This document shows, in pieces, positions 34,953-41,909 of a stretch of 64,000 bases of DNA (position 1 is the stretch's first letter; the number at the start of each line of letters is the position of its first letter). The translations under genes and the position numbers were made by a program. Below the pieces are notes generated by a model. It did no database searches, had not been told where the DNA came from, and saw only the letters and a program-made list of their open reading frames with translations. Origin of the DNA: Paenimyroides tangerinum (GTDB lineage Bacteria; Bacteroidota; Bacteroidia; Flavobacteriales; Flavobacteriaceae); assembly GCF_003865405.1 (NCBI RefSeq), contig NZ_RQVQ01000009.1, positions 35,978-99,977 on the forward strand. The letters run 5' to 3'.

Positions 34953-35264
34953 TTAACTTTTACTGATTGTATTTGATTGTTTTTCCTGTGCTTCTTTAAA
35001 TTTTTTATTTAAATCAGCTACTGCTTCTTCACATGTTTTGAAGGGAGAAGAACTGACATAATATTCTTGTGTTCTAGTTGTTCCATCTTTTCTTGTTGTT
35101 GTAATTGTTATATAACAAGCTTCTGCGAAGTTTTTTTCTTCAGAAACTTGGATGTTTTCCTGCTCATTTATTTTTGTTTTTTCTCCCTTAACTTCTTCAT
35201 TCGAAGCAAAACCACTAAAAGCAAAAGCTACGCAAACTAATGCACTGAACATTAATTTTTTCAT
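34953..35264 (-). CDS. Small exported protein (copy B)
   Basis: A 103-residue protein with the same signal peptide as copy A (MKKLMFSALVCVAFAFSGFA). The mature part is different: ITITTTRKDGTTRTQEYYVS followed by FKTCEEAVADLNKKFKEAQ, so only two cysteines. The C-terminal helix with NKKFKEAQEK aligns with NKKLKDMQDE of copy A. First gene of the copy B unit, 146 bp upstream of GLPGLI copy B. Not a recognised family. Confidence 0.8.
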   Translation of the reverse strand: MKKLMFSALVCVAFAFSGFASNEEVKGEKTKINEQENIQVSEEKNFAEACYITITTTRKDGTTRTQEYYVSSSPFKTCEEAVADLNKKFKEAQEKQSNTISKS

Positions 35265-35292
35265 AATATAAATGATTAATTGTTAATAAATG

Positions 35293-35311
35293 TTTTAGAA
35301 CTTTTCTAAAA
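35293..35311. promoter_or_regulatory. Palindrome in the upstream region of the copy B unit
   Basis: TTTTAGAA-CTT-TTCTAAAA, identical to 33768-33786 and at the same distance (29 bp) from the gene start, so kept in both duplicates. Confidence 0.55.
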
Positions 35312-35321
35312 CTTCTATCAC

Positions 35322-35333
35322 AATAATAATAAT
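35322..35333. repeat. (AAT)4 trinucleotide repeat
   Basis: Four AAT units at the place that holds nine in the duplicated copy A region. Confidence 0.9.
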
Positions 35334-35507
35334 AAGTTGCAAGTCAAATAGTTAGTTTGAAAAAGAAAATGTTTTTTGTAGGTTTTTTAGTTTTTTTGTT
35401 TTGTTTTTATATGTTGTAAAGTTCTTTATATGGTTTATTATTGGTTTAGTAGAATATTAATTTGTTAAAACGCGTGTTATATATGTTTTTTTTATTGTGT
35501 TTTAGGG

Positions 35508-35539
35508 CAAAAAAAAGCACCCCAATGCTGAGATGCTTT
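35508..35539 (-). terminator. Terminator of the MsrA-MsrB gene
   Basis: On the minus strand an 11-bp stem with two G-T pairs (35529-35539 with 35514-35524), 4-base loop, then T-run. It starts 8 bp past the stop at 35547. Confidence 0.75.
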
Positions 35540-35546
35540 AGTCAAT

Positions 35547-36641
35547 TTATTTATCTAGTAATTTTAAATACGCTTCGTAACCTTTGGCTTTCATTTCTTC
35601 TTTTGGAATAAATTTTAACGAAGCACTATTAATACAGTAACGCAAGCCACCTTTGTTTTTTGGACCATCTTCAAAAACGTGTCCTAAATGCGCATCACCC
35701 GTTTTACTACGAACTTCCGTACGAATCATACCATAAGTTTTATCTGTTTTCTCGTCAATTAAACTATTGTCAATCGGTTTAGAAAAACTTGGCCATCCAC
35801 AACCCGATTCAAACTTATCTGTAGAAACAAACAACGGTTCGCCTGTGGTAATATCAACGTAAATCCCGTCTCTAAACTCATCAAAATATTCGTTCTGAAA
35901 AGCTCTTTCCGTTCCGTTTTCTTGCGTAACCTGATATTGAATAGGAGTTAAGGTTGCTTTTAAAGCTTCTTTATCCTGTTTTTGATAAGCTGTTTTAGCC
36001 TCTGTTTTTGGATTAGCTTTTTTCGCCATTTCAAAAAGTTTGGTTGGAATGTGGCAATATCCTGTTGGATTTTTTTCTAAATAATCTTGATGATATTCTT
36101 CTGCTTTGTAAAATTTTTCTAACGGAATCGTTTCAACAGCTAATGGTTTATCATATTCTTTTGCTAATTGATTAACTCTGTTTTTTACAATTACCGCTGT
36201 TTCATCATCAGTCGTATAAATTCCAGTTCGATATTGATCACCCACATCATTTCCTTGTTTGTTGATGCTTGTTGGGTCAATGGTATCAAAATATAAATCA
36301 ATTAATAAATTAATATCCACTTGATCTGGGTCGTAAACAACTTTCACAGTTTCTGCAAATCCTGTGGTATGGCTTACCACTTGTTCATAGGTTGGATTTT
36401 CTGTATGACCGTTTGCATAACCAACTTGGGTTTCAAGAACGCCTCTTATTTGTTGGAAAAAATATTCAGTTCCCCAAAAACAACCGCCCGCAAAATAAAT
36501 TTCTTTTCTATTATTTGTGTTCATATCAGTTTCGTTTTTAAAATTTGTTGTATAAGTTGGATTTGATTGACAACGCGAAAAGCTCATCGTTACTATTGAA
36601 ATTCCAAAAAGAATCGTCATCAGAATTAAAGTCTTTTTCAT
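35547..36641 (-). CDS. msrAB: Fused peptide methionine sulfoxide reductase MsrA-MsrB
   Basis: Repairs oxidised methionine; MsrA acts on the S form, MsrB on the R form. The N-terminal segment (1-40) is hydrophobic with basic ends and looks like a signal peptide or anchor, so periplasmic action is likely. The MsrA domain has GCFWGTEY (53-60, catalytic Cys54), and GDQYRTGIY and HQDYL further on. The MsrB domain has GCGWPSF (280-286) and [11 protein letters not shown] with catalytic Cys336. The zinc-binding CxxC pairs of many MsrB proteins are missing ([11 protein letters not shown]), so this is the zinc-free type. Confidence 0.95.
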   Translation of the reverse strand: MKKTLILMTILFGISIVTMSFSRCQSNPTYTTNFKNETDMNTNNRKEIYFAGGCFWGTEYFFQQIRGVLETQVGYANGHTENPTYEQVVSHTTGFAETVKVVYDPDQVDINLLIDLYFDTIDPTSINKQGNDVGDQYRTGIYTTDDETAVIVKNRVNQLAKEYDKPLAVETIPLEKFYKAEEYHQDYLEKNPTGYCHIPTKLFEMAKKANPKTEAKTAYQKQDKEALKATLTPIQYQVTQENGTERAFQNEYFDEFRDGIYVDITTGEPLFVSTDKFESGCGWPSFSKPIDNSLIDEKTDKTYGMIRTEVRSKTGDAHLGHVFEDGPKNKGGLRYCINSASLKFIPKEEMKAKGYEAYLKLLDK

Positions 36642-37029
36642 TTTGATTGTTTTTAGAATGTTATCTTGAATGATTAAAATTAAGAAAATTAATCCTTGTT
36701 CGTTGTTAATAAAAACACAAATCGGCTTCTAAAAACGGAAAAGCTGTTTTTTAATTTAAATAAATTTCATTTACTAAATAAAAATTACGGTTCACTAAAT
36801 ACTGATTACTATTTATTTGCAGTAGATATTTTTTATAGAAATTTTCATTTAAAACTATCGGATTATATAAAACAACGAAACCTCAAATACAAGAAATTTA
36901 CAATGGTTTAGTCCATAAAAAAGCAGTAATCCTAAAATTACTGCTGGTTATTTTTATGTTATTATGGTTAGTTTTAGGCTAGATGCCGGAGCAGAGGGAA
37001 GCTAAAGTTTAGTTATTTGGCGTAGTATT
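36642..37029. other. Gene-poor spacer with a minus-strand hairpin terminator
   Basis: 388 bp, AT-rich, without a convincing gene. AGCAGTAAT / ATTACTGCT (36922-36930 with 36937-36945), 9-bp perfect stem, is followed on the minus strand by six T and most likely ends the transcript from the Abi gene (stop at 37030). A 71-codon open frame at 36696-36911 starts with TTG, has no ribosome-binding or promoter signal and is rejected. Confidence 0.55.
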
Positions 37030-37710
37030 TTATATTTTCTTTCCAATATTTATTTTACTTTCTATTGCATCGAAATACTCAACGTAATTTGACAATTCTG
37101 GATCGATCCAACTTAAGAGTTCATATATTTCATTTTTTATATTTTCAGCATATGTGAAATCTATTAAATTACCCTGAAAACAGATTGGTTCATTATGATA
37201 AATCCTATTTCTAAATTCTCTTACTCTATTTAATTTTTGATTTAAAATACTTCTATTTATACTAGCAGGTTTGTGTTTAAAACAATGAATAACCACACCA
37301 CCAATTAAACGATAGTGATGAGTGTCGAATAAACTAGTCCAAAAACCAAAAGATTGTTCAGCAACTACTTTACCAGCTGTAATTAATCCACCTTTTCGTT
37401 TAATGCTTTTTTCTGAGTTAATTATTGAGTTTTTAAGGAAAAATTTTGATGCTGTTAATGAATTATGATTCATAAAACCATTCTTTTCTGTAATGATCCA
37501 ATTAGGATTTGCAAAATGAGAAGAAACATGATAATTACAGATGTTTCTTAAGAAGATTTCAAACAAGTTCAAGATAGGATAGAATGATTGAGCAACTCTT
37601 AGATTTGCTCGATACAATTTTTGAGCTTTTGTTTTTGAATTCCCCGAAGCAACAAAGAATCTATTTAGTCTTGGTTGCGATAAGTAGTACTCGAGTTTAT
37701 TATATTCCAT
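37030..37710 (-). CDS. Abi-family (AbiD/F-like) HEPN protein
   Basis: A 226-residue protein that matches the Abi-like family linked to phage abortive infection. The N-terminal part (YLSQPRLNRFFVASGNSKTKAQ, split) leads into LRVAQSFYPILNLFEIFLRN, and the C-terminal half has EFRNRIYHNEPI (165-176). The Arg167-x4-His172 pair is the HEPN ribonuclease motif. Proposed role: RNA cleavage during phage stress, inferred from the family. It is divergent from a candidate small RNA and, further on, a HipA-like operon; all lie between housekeeping genes, consistent with an inserted island. Confidence 0.85.
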   Translation of the reverse strand: MEYNKLEYYLSQPRLNRFFVASGNSKTKAQKLYRANLRVAQSFYPILNLFEIFLRNICNYHVSSHFANPNWIITEKNGFMNHNSLTASKFFLKNSIINSEKSIKRKGGLITAGKVVAEQSFGFWTSLFDTHHYRLIGGVVIHCFKHKPASINRSILNQKLNRVREFRNRIYHNEPICFQGNLIDFTYAENIKNEIYELLSWIDPELSNYVEYFDAIESKINIGKKI

Positions 37711-37730
37711 AAAAAATAAATCTAAAAGTA

Positions 37731-37760
37731 TTGTATTAACAAATATAATAGATATCTTTG
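37731..37760 (+). promoter_or_regulatory. Promoter of the candidate small RNA
   Basis: TTG (37731-37733), 19 bp, TATCTTTG (37753-37760): full-consensus Bacteroidota promoter pointing right. A transcript would start near 37767. Confidence 0.65.
37740..37747 (-). promoter_or_regulatory. -7 promoter element of the Abi gene
   Basis: CAAATATA, i.e. TATATTTG on the minus strand, 30 bp before the Abi ATG. It lies inside the spacer of the rightward promoter, so the two promoters overlap. Confidence 0.5.
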
Positions 37761-37766
37761 TAGCGT

Positions 37767-37857
37767 AATGCTTAATAAAGCCTCTTTTCTGTGCAAGGAA
37801 AACGTAATTAAGTGAAAGAAAATAGTAAAGCTCTTCGGATTTCGGAGAGCTTTTTTT
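37767..37857 (+). ncRNA. Candidate ~90-nt small RNA with intrinsic terminator
   Basis: A full promoter ending at 37760 and a strong terminator AAAGCTCTTCG / CGGAGAGCTTT (37827-37837 with 37843-37853, T-run to 37857) enclose about 90 nt. A short internal hairpin TTTTC / GAAAA (about 37784-37801) is possible. The only frame inside is 15 codons starting at 37768, right at the 5' end, so a leader peptide (attenuator) is the alternative reading. It lies between divergent Abi and HipA-like genes. No known RNA family was recognised. Confidence 0.5.
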
Positions 37858-37954
37858 ATTTTTAAGTTAACGGTACTCGTTTACAAAATTTTATTTCAAA
37901 ATTGAAGATTTAAAGTATTATCAAGATATTTTAATTTTAGTATACTAATGAAAT

Positions 37955-37986
37955 TAACCTCGCTTAAGATTCATTAAACGAGGTTA
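37955..37986. repeat. Inverted repeat upstream of the HipA-like operon
   Basis: TAACCTCG / CGAGGTTA (37955-37962 with 37979-37986), 8-bp perfect stem, 16-base spacer. No T-run on either side, so it is not a normal terminator; it might be a protein-binding site. Confidence 0.4.
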
Positions 37987-38019
37987 TAAATTATGTGTTA
38001 TATTATAAAATTGGAGTAG

Positions 38020-38066
38020 TGCAACAGTTACAGATGTTGCAGGATGTTTATTATTTAATATATTTG
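38020..38066 (+). promoter_or_regulatory. Promoter and putative operator of the HipA-like operon
   Basis: TTG (38037-38039), 19 bp, TATATTTG (38059-38066), 28 bp before the kinase ATG. A palindrome TGCAACA-N8-TGTTGCA (38020-38026, 38035-38041) covers the -33 element, as expected for a repressor site. Confidence 0.6.
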
Positions 38067-38094
38067 TTTTTAGATTGTTAACTAAATTCAAACA

Positions 38095-38916
38095 ATGAAG
38101 ATACTTCAAACAATTGAAGGGGTTCATCGTATATTCGATACACAAGGTAGTACGCCATTATTGGTTACCTGTAATGATTTAAATGATTGGGTATGTAAAT
38201 ATGATAAATTCCCTAAATATTTATTCAATGAATTAATTGCAGCAGAGTTTGCGAAAGTATTTGAAATTAAAATACCAGAAACTGCGTTAATAAAAGTTAA
38301 GTCAGAACATATAAATTTAACAAAGTTTCCTCAACTAAATTTAGGTTGGTTTGACAAGGTATGTTTTGGATCTTTGTATTTGGATAATTCCAAAGAGATT
38401 GATTACACTACAATGTCTATGTTTGAAGAAAAGTCATTTAGAGATAAGATTACCGATAAAAATGATTTTTTGAAAATAGCGTTATTTGATATTTGGATGG
38501 CAAATGAAGATAGAAATCATAATAATTTTAATTTACTTTTATACGTTTCACCAGAAAAATTAAATTTTTTTTATGCAATTGATCACGTAAATATATTTAA
38601 TTCAAGTTTTTTAGATTATGGAATTGCAGAACTGACAGAAGATGATTCAATTATAAAAACAGATTTGGCAAAAATTTTGTTTGGTAAAAACAAGAAAATA
38701 AATGAAATTGTGGATAACTTGGTTGAAAATTTCTACCTTTACACAATAGAATGCGAAAACAAATTAGATGAGATATTAAGTTTAGTTCCAGAAACTTGGA
38801 ACATTAACATAGAACAAATTAGACAAAGAATCATTGAAAACTTATTCACTGATGAATGGAAAAGACAATGTGAAACTAATTTTAGAGAATTTGTTCAATC
38901 TTTTATATTAAACTAA
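38095..38916 (+). CDS. HipA-like protein kinase
   Basis: A 273-residue protein with the C-terminal kinase core of HipA but without the HipA N-terminal subdomain. The catalytic segment FDIWMANEDRNHNNFNLLL (131-149) has Asp139 and Asn144, matching the D-x4-N pair of HipA, and FYAIDHVNIF holds the Mg-binding Asp163. The Gly-rich loop is short (FDTQGSTPLLV, 14-24). The family phosphorylates proteins (HipA: glutamyl-tRNA synthetase); the target here is unknown. No HipB-like HTH gene is adjacent. The stop overlaps the next gene's start by one base (TAATG). Confidence 0.82.
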   Translation: MKILQTIEGVHRIFDTQGSTPLLVTCNDLNDWVCKYDKFPKYLFNELIAAEFAKVFEIKIPETALIKVKSEHINLTKFPQLNLGWFDKVCFGSLYLDNSKEIDYTTMSMFEEKSFRDKITDKNDFLKIALFDIWMANEDRNHNNFNLLLYVSPEKLNFFYAIDHVNIFNSSFLDYGIAELTEDDSIIKTDLAKILFGKNKKINEIVDNLVENFYLYTIECENKLDEILSLVPETWNINIEQIRQRIIENLFTDEWKRQCETNFREFVQSFILN

Positions 38917-39761
38917 TGAAAACTATTTATTCAATATTATATGTAACTCTTAATGCTGCTTTAAATGAAAAGATTAGCATTGGAATGGTTATGTTTAATG
39001 GTCAAGAGCATTTTTATAATTTTTCTAATGAAAAACTTTCAGTTTTTAAAAGTTTGATGGATTCTGAAAGATTTAATTTAATTAAAAAGTACTTACTCTC
39101 TATTCAGAAAGAGTTGAATATTGATAATAAAATCAATAATAGCCTTTTTTCAAATAGAGATTTAAAAAATAATTGGGTATCTGAAAGCTATATCTCTTAT
39201 TTGTCTAAATATTCTAATAATATAGTTCAATTTTCACAACCTAAATCAATTGATATTGATTTTCAGAGAGATAACTTTATTAAGTTATTTGAAAAGTATA
39301 TTCACAAATTTGAAATAATTGAGGAGGCAATACCAGAAGTTAATATTCATACACGAGTTAAAGAAAATTTATTCCCGAGAATTGAAACAAATGTAAATAT
39401 TGAAATTTTATTAAATTCTGAAAATTTTGAGAATTTATTCGCTCCGATTGAAGTTGATTTTCTAGGAATGAATTGTGTCCCATTAGCTGGTCAAACTATT
39501 GATTTTGAAAAGAAACATTATTATCTAGAGAATGATATAACTAGATTTGTTTCATTAACAAAAGCAATTGAATTAGAAGGAAATAATAAAGGTAAATATT
39601 ATATCCTTGGTAGAGAGCCACAAAAAAATATCGATAAAAATCACTTACTATGGGAACATATTAGGGATTCCGACTTTTTAGAATTTGTTGATATCGATGA
39701 ATATGGTATTGTTGAAGATTATATAAAAGGAAATAATGTAAAACCATATTTTCAAGAATAA
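38916..39761 (+). CDS. Partner protein of the HipA-like kinase (DUF3037-like N-terminus)
   Basis: A 281-residue protein translationally coupled to the kinase. The N-terminal 50 residues (TIYSILYVTLNAALNEKISI, then GMVMFNGQEHFYNFSNE) resemble the DUF3037 family, whose genes often sit beside HipA-like kinase genes; this is a tentative match. The rest is charged, without motifs or membrane segments. No DNA-binding domain is evident. A strong bidirectional terminator ends the operon. It may be an antitoxin, substrate or regulator of the kinase; only the pairing is certain. Confidence 0.75.
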   Translation: MKTIYSILYVTLNAALNEKISIGMVMFNGQEHFYNFSNEKLSVFKSLMDSERFNLIKKYLLSIQKELNIDNKINNSLFSNRDLKNNWVSESYISYLSKYSNNIVQFSQPKSIDIDFQRDNFIKLFEKYIHKFEIIEEAIPEVNIHTRVKENLFPRIETNVNIEILLNSENFENLFAPIEVDFLGMNCVPLAGQTIDFEKKHYYLENDITRFVSLTKAIELEGNNKGKYYILGREPQKNIDKNHLLWEHIRDSDFLEFVDIDEYGIVEDYIKGNNVKPYFQE

Positions 39762-39800
39762 AAAAAACGGCTTTTCTAAATTGAAAAGCCGTTTTTTTTT
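39759..39800. terminator. Strong bidirectional terminator
   Basis: AAAAAAACGGCTTTTC / GAAAAGCCGTTTTTTT, a 16-bp perfect stem (39761-39776 with 39783-39798) with 6-base loop and T-runs both ways. It serves the HipA-like operon and the convergent dGTPase gene. Confidence 0.9.
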
Positions 39801-41133
39801 ACGCTACTTTAATCGATTGATAAAGCTCTAAAGCTTTTCCGTCGGTTAACATCGAAACGAATTTACAAACATTCATTAAACGTTCGTAAAGCGAATCGGT
39901 TTCTATGTGATATTGTTCCGGAAGCATTTTTAAGATTAAATCGTCAAAATGCGACATTTCTCCGTTATATTGGTTGTTTACTGCGGTTGTGAATTTCTCT
40001 AATAAGGTATTGATTACTTGGTAACCAATCACTTCTTTCTGAATCACTTCTTTACTTTCGTAAACATTAGAAATACTAATGGTAATGATGTCTTTCATCT
40101 GCGCTACATAAGTGCATTTTTCGGTCAAAGCAAATGGAAATTCTCCCATCATTATGGCTTCTTCATTATCCATAAAAACGCGAACGGCATCGTTAATTAA
40201 ACTTCCAATAGCCAAAGCTCGTAAATAACTTACGCGTTCTCCTTTGGTCTGTAATTGTGCATATTTCGATGAATTGATGTTGTCTTTTACAATTTTGATT
40301 AAGAACTCCAAAGCGTGTTCTTCTGGAATCCAACCTAAATTAATTCCATCTTCAAAATCGATGATTGTGTAACAAATATCATCTGCAGCTTCCATTACAT
40401 AAGCCAACGGATGACGGTGGTAACGAATTTCTTCTTTGTTTTTAGAAATTAAACCCAATTCGTTAGCAACATCTAAAAAAGCTTCTTTATCACTTTGAAA
40501 GAATCCGTATTTTTTATCAGAAACATCTAAGGTTGGTTTTTTAGGTAAACTTTCTTTAGGGTATTTCATAAATGTTCCCAAAGTAGCATACGAAATTCGT
40601 AAACCACCTTCGGCTCCCGGTCTGCTTGTTGTTAAGACATTAAAACCGTTTGCGTTTCCTTCAAAATCAATTAAATCTTGCCATTGTTTTGGTTCTAAAT
40701 CCAAACGATATTTTTCACCTAAACCGTTTTTAAAGAAATCGCCAATTGCTTTTTCTCCAGAATGTCCAAATGGTGGATTTCCAATATCATGTGCCAAACA
40801 AGCTGCTGCGACAATAGCGCCGAAATCGTTAATGGTATAACCTAATTCTCTTAAACCTTCATGTTTGTCCAAAACTTGCTCGCCAACCAATCTTCCAAGA
40901 GAACGACCAACAACAGAAACTTCTAAACTATGTGTTAATCTGGTATGAACAAAATCAGTTTTAGAAAGTGGAATGACTTGCGTTTTGTCTTGTAAACTTC
41001 TAAAGGGATTTGAGAAAATAATTCGGTCATAATCAACTTCAAAACCAACTCTTGAATCTTTTTCGTCTTTTCTATTTCTTATATGTTCGTCGCCGTGTTT
41101 TTTCAACGAAAGCAACTGGTTCCAATGCATCAT
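39799..41133 (-). CDS. dgt: dGTP triphosphohydrolase
   Basis: An HD-superfamily enzyme that splits dGTP (or other dNTPs) to nucleoside and triphosphate. The metal site is RLTHSLEV (His68) and LAHDIGNPPFGHSGE (His115, Asp116; His124). The 444-residue length and the ADDICYTIIDFEDG block fit the Dgt family. Some bacterial dNTPases protect against phage by draining dNTPs, so the position next to the Abi/HipA-like island is noteworthy, but dgt is also an ordinary core gene of flavobacteria. Two ATGs are adjacent at the start; either may be used. Confidence 0.92.
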   Translation of the reverse strand: MMHWNQLLSLKKHGDEHIRNRKDEKDSRVGFEVDYDRIIFSNPFRSLQDKTQVIPLSKTDFVHTRLTHSLEVSVVGRSLGRLVGEQVLDKHEGLRELGYTINDFGAIVAAACLAHDIGNPPFGHSGEKAIGDFFKNGLGEKYRLDLEPKQWQDLIDFEGNANGFNVLTTSRPGAEGGLRISYATLGTFMKYPKESLPKKPTLDVSDKKYGFFQSDKEAFLDVANELGLISKNKEEIRYHRHPLAYVMEAADDICYTIIDFEDGINLGWIPEEHALEFLIKIVKDNINSSKYAQLQTKGERVSYLRALAIGSLINDAVRVFMDNEEAIMMGEFPFALTEKCTYVAQMKDIITISISNVYESKEVIQKEVIGYQVINTLLEKFTTAVNNQYNGEMSHFDDLILKMLPEQYHIETDSLYERLMNVCKFVSMLTDGKALELYQSIKVA

Positions 41134-41152
41134 AAATTTGTAATAAGGTTAT

Positions 41153-41160
41153 CAAAGGTA
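41153..41160 (-). promoter_or_regulatory. -7 promoter element of dgt
   Basis: CAAAGGTA, i.e. TACCTTTG on the minus strand, 20 bp before the dgt start. Confidence 0.5.
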
Positions 41161-41195
41161 GTATTTATCTGAGTTTATTAAAAACGAAAAGTTAT

Positions 41196-41909
41196 CTAAT
41201 TAGCTACTTTTTGATTTTTTATTTCAGATTGTATGATGTTTTTCTTTACTTGATATAAGGCTAAATTCTTTGCTTCTGCAAACGAAGTGTTATACGTTCG
41301 ATTGATTTCGCAATATTCTTTTGGGAAATTGGCTAGCAATTTATCATAATACAAATCCAAAGTTTCGTTTGTTGGATTTGTAAATTCTAAATGCATTTCA
41401 AACCTGCGTTTTAAAGCTTCATCAATCATTTGAACCTGATTGGTTGCTGCCATTAAAATAGATTTCTGTGGGAAATTATCTATCAATTGTAAAATCGCAT
41501 TTACCACGCGTTTCATTTCAGAATTGTCTTTGTTGTCGTAATCTCTAATTTGACCTAACGAATCGAATTCATCAAAAAATAAAACCAAACCTTCATATTG
41601 CGCTTCTTTAAATAAAGCGTCGATATTCTTAGCTGTTTCACCCAGTTTTGATGAAATAATGGTTGCAAGATTTACAATAACTAATTTTTTGTTTAAATGT
41701 TTGGCTACTGCTTTTGCAGTCATGGTTTTGCCACAACCGGTTGCACCATACATCAAAATTTTATTGGCAATTGGTAATTGATAACTTAGTAATTTTTCTT
41801 TGAATTGTTGTTCCAACAAAAAATCTTCAATTTGTTTTGCTACATTTTCGTTGAAAACGACATCGTCTAAATTAACGTCGCTTCGGTCGATATAATAAAA
41901 AGAACTCAT
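41196..41909 (-). CDS. Small AAA ATPase (single domain)
   Basis: A 237-residue AAA protein. Walker A is GATGCGKT (55-62), Walker B LVLFFDEFD (108-116; Asp113, Glu114), sensor 1 is AATN, and the arginine-finger region is EALKRRFEMHLEFTNP. It looks like a FtsH/26S-type AAA core without protease or membrane segment. Its start codon directly follows the stop of the upstream MFS gene (TAA-ATG), so translation is coupled. Role unknown: perhaps a remodelling enzyme. Confidence 0.85.
   Translation of the reverse strand: MSSFYYIDRSDVNLDDVVFNENVAKQIEDFLLEQQFKEKLLSYQLPIANKILMYGATGCGKTMTAKAVAKHLNKKLVIVNLATIISSKLGETAKNIDALFKEAQYEGLVLFFDEFDSLGQIRDYDNKDNSEMKRVVNAILQLIDNFPQKSILMAATNQVQMIDEALKRRFEMHLEFTNPTNETLDLYYDKLLANFPKEYCEINRTYNTSFAEAKNLALYQVKKNIIQSEIKNQKVAN

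Noticed and set aside
36696..36911. A 71-codon frame in the spacer upstream of the Abi gene
   Set aside because: It starts with TTG, has Asn/Lys/Phe-rich low-complexity composition typical of AT-rich non-coding DNA, and has no promoter box.
37955..37986. The 8-bp inverted repeat as a terminator
   Set aside because: There is no T-run after either arm and a 16-base loop is long; a protein-binding site or chance is likelier.
39799..41133. dgt as part of the anti-phage island
   Set aside because: dNTPases can defend against phage, but dgt is a usual core gene in flavobacteria and is separated from the island by a strong bidirectional terminator.
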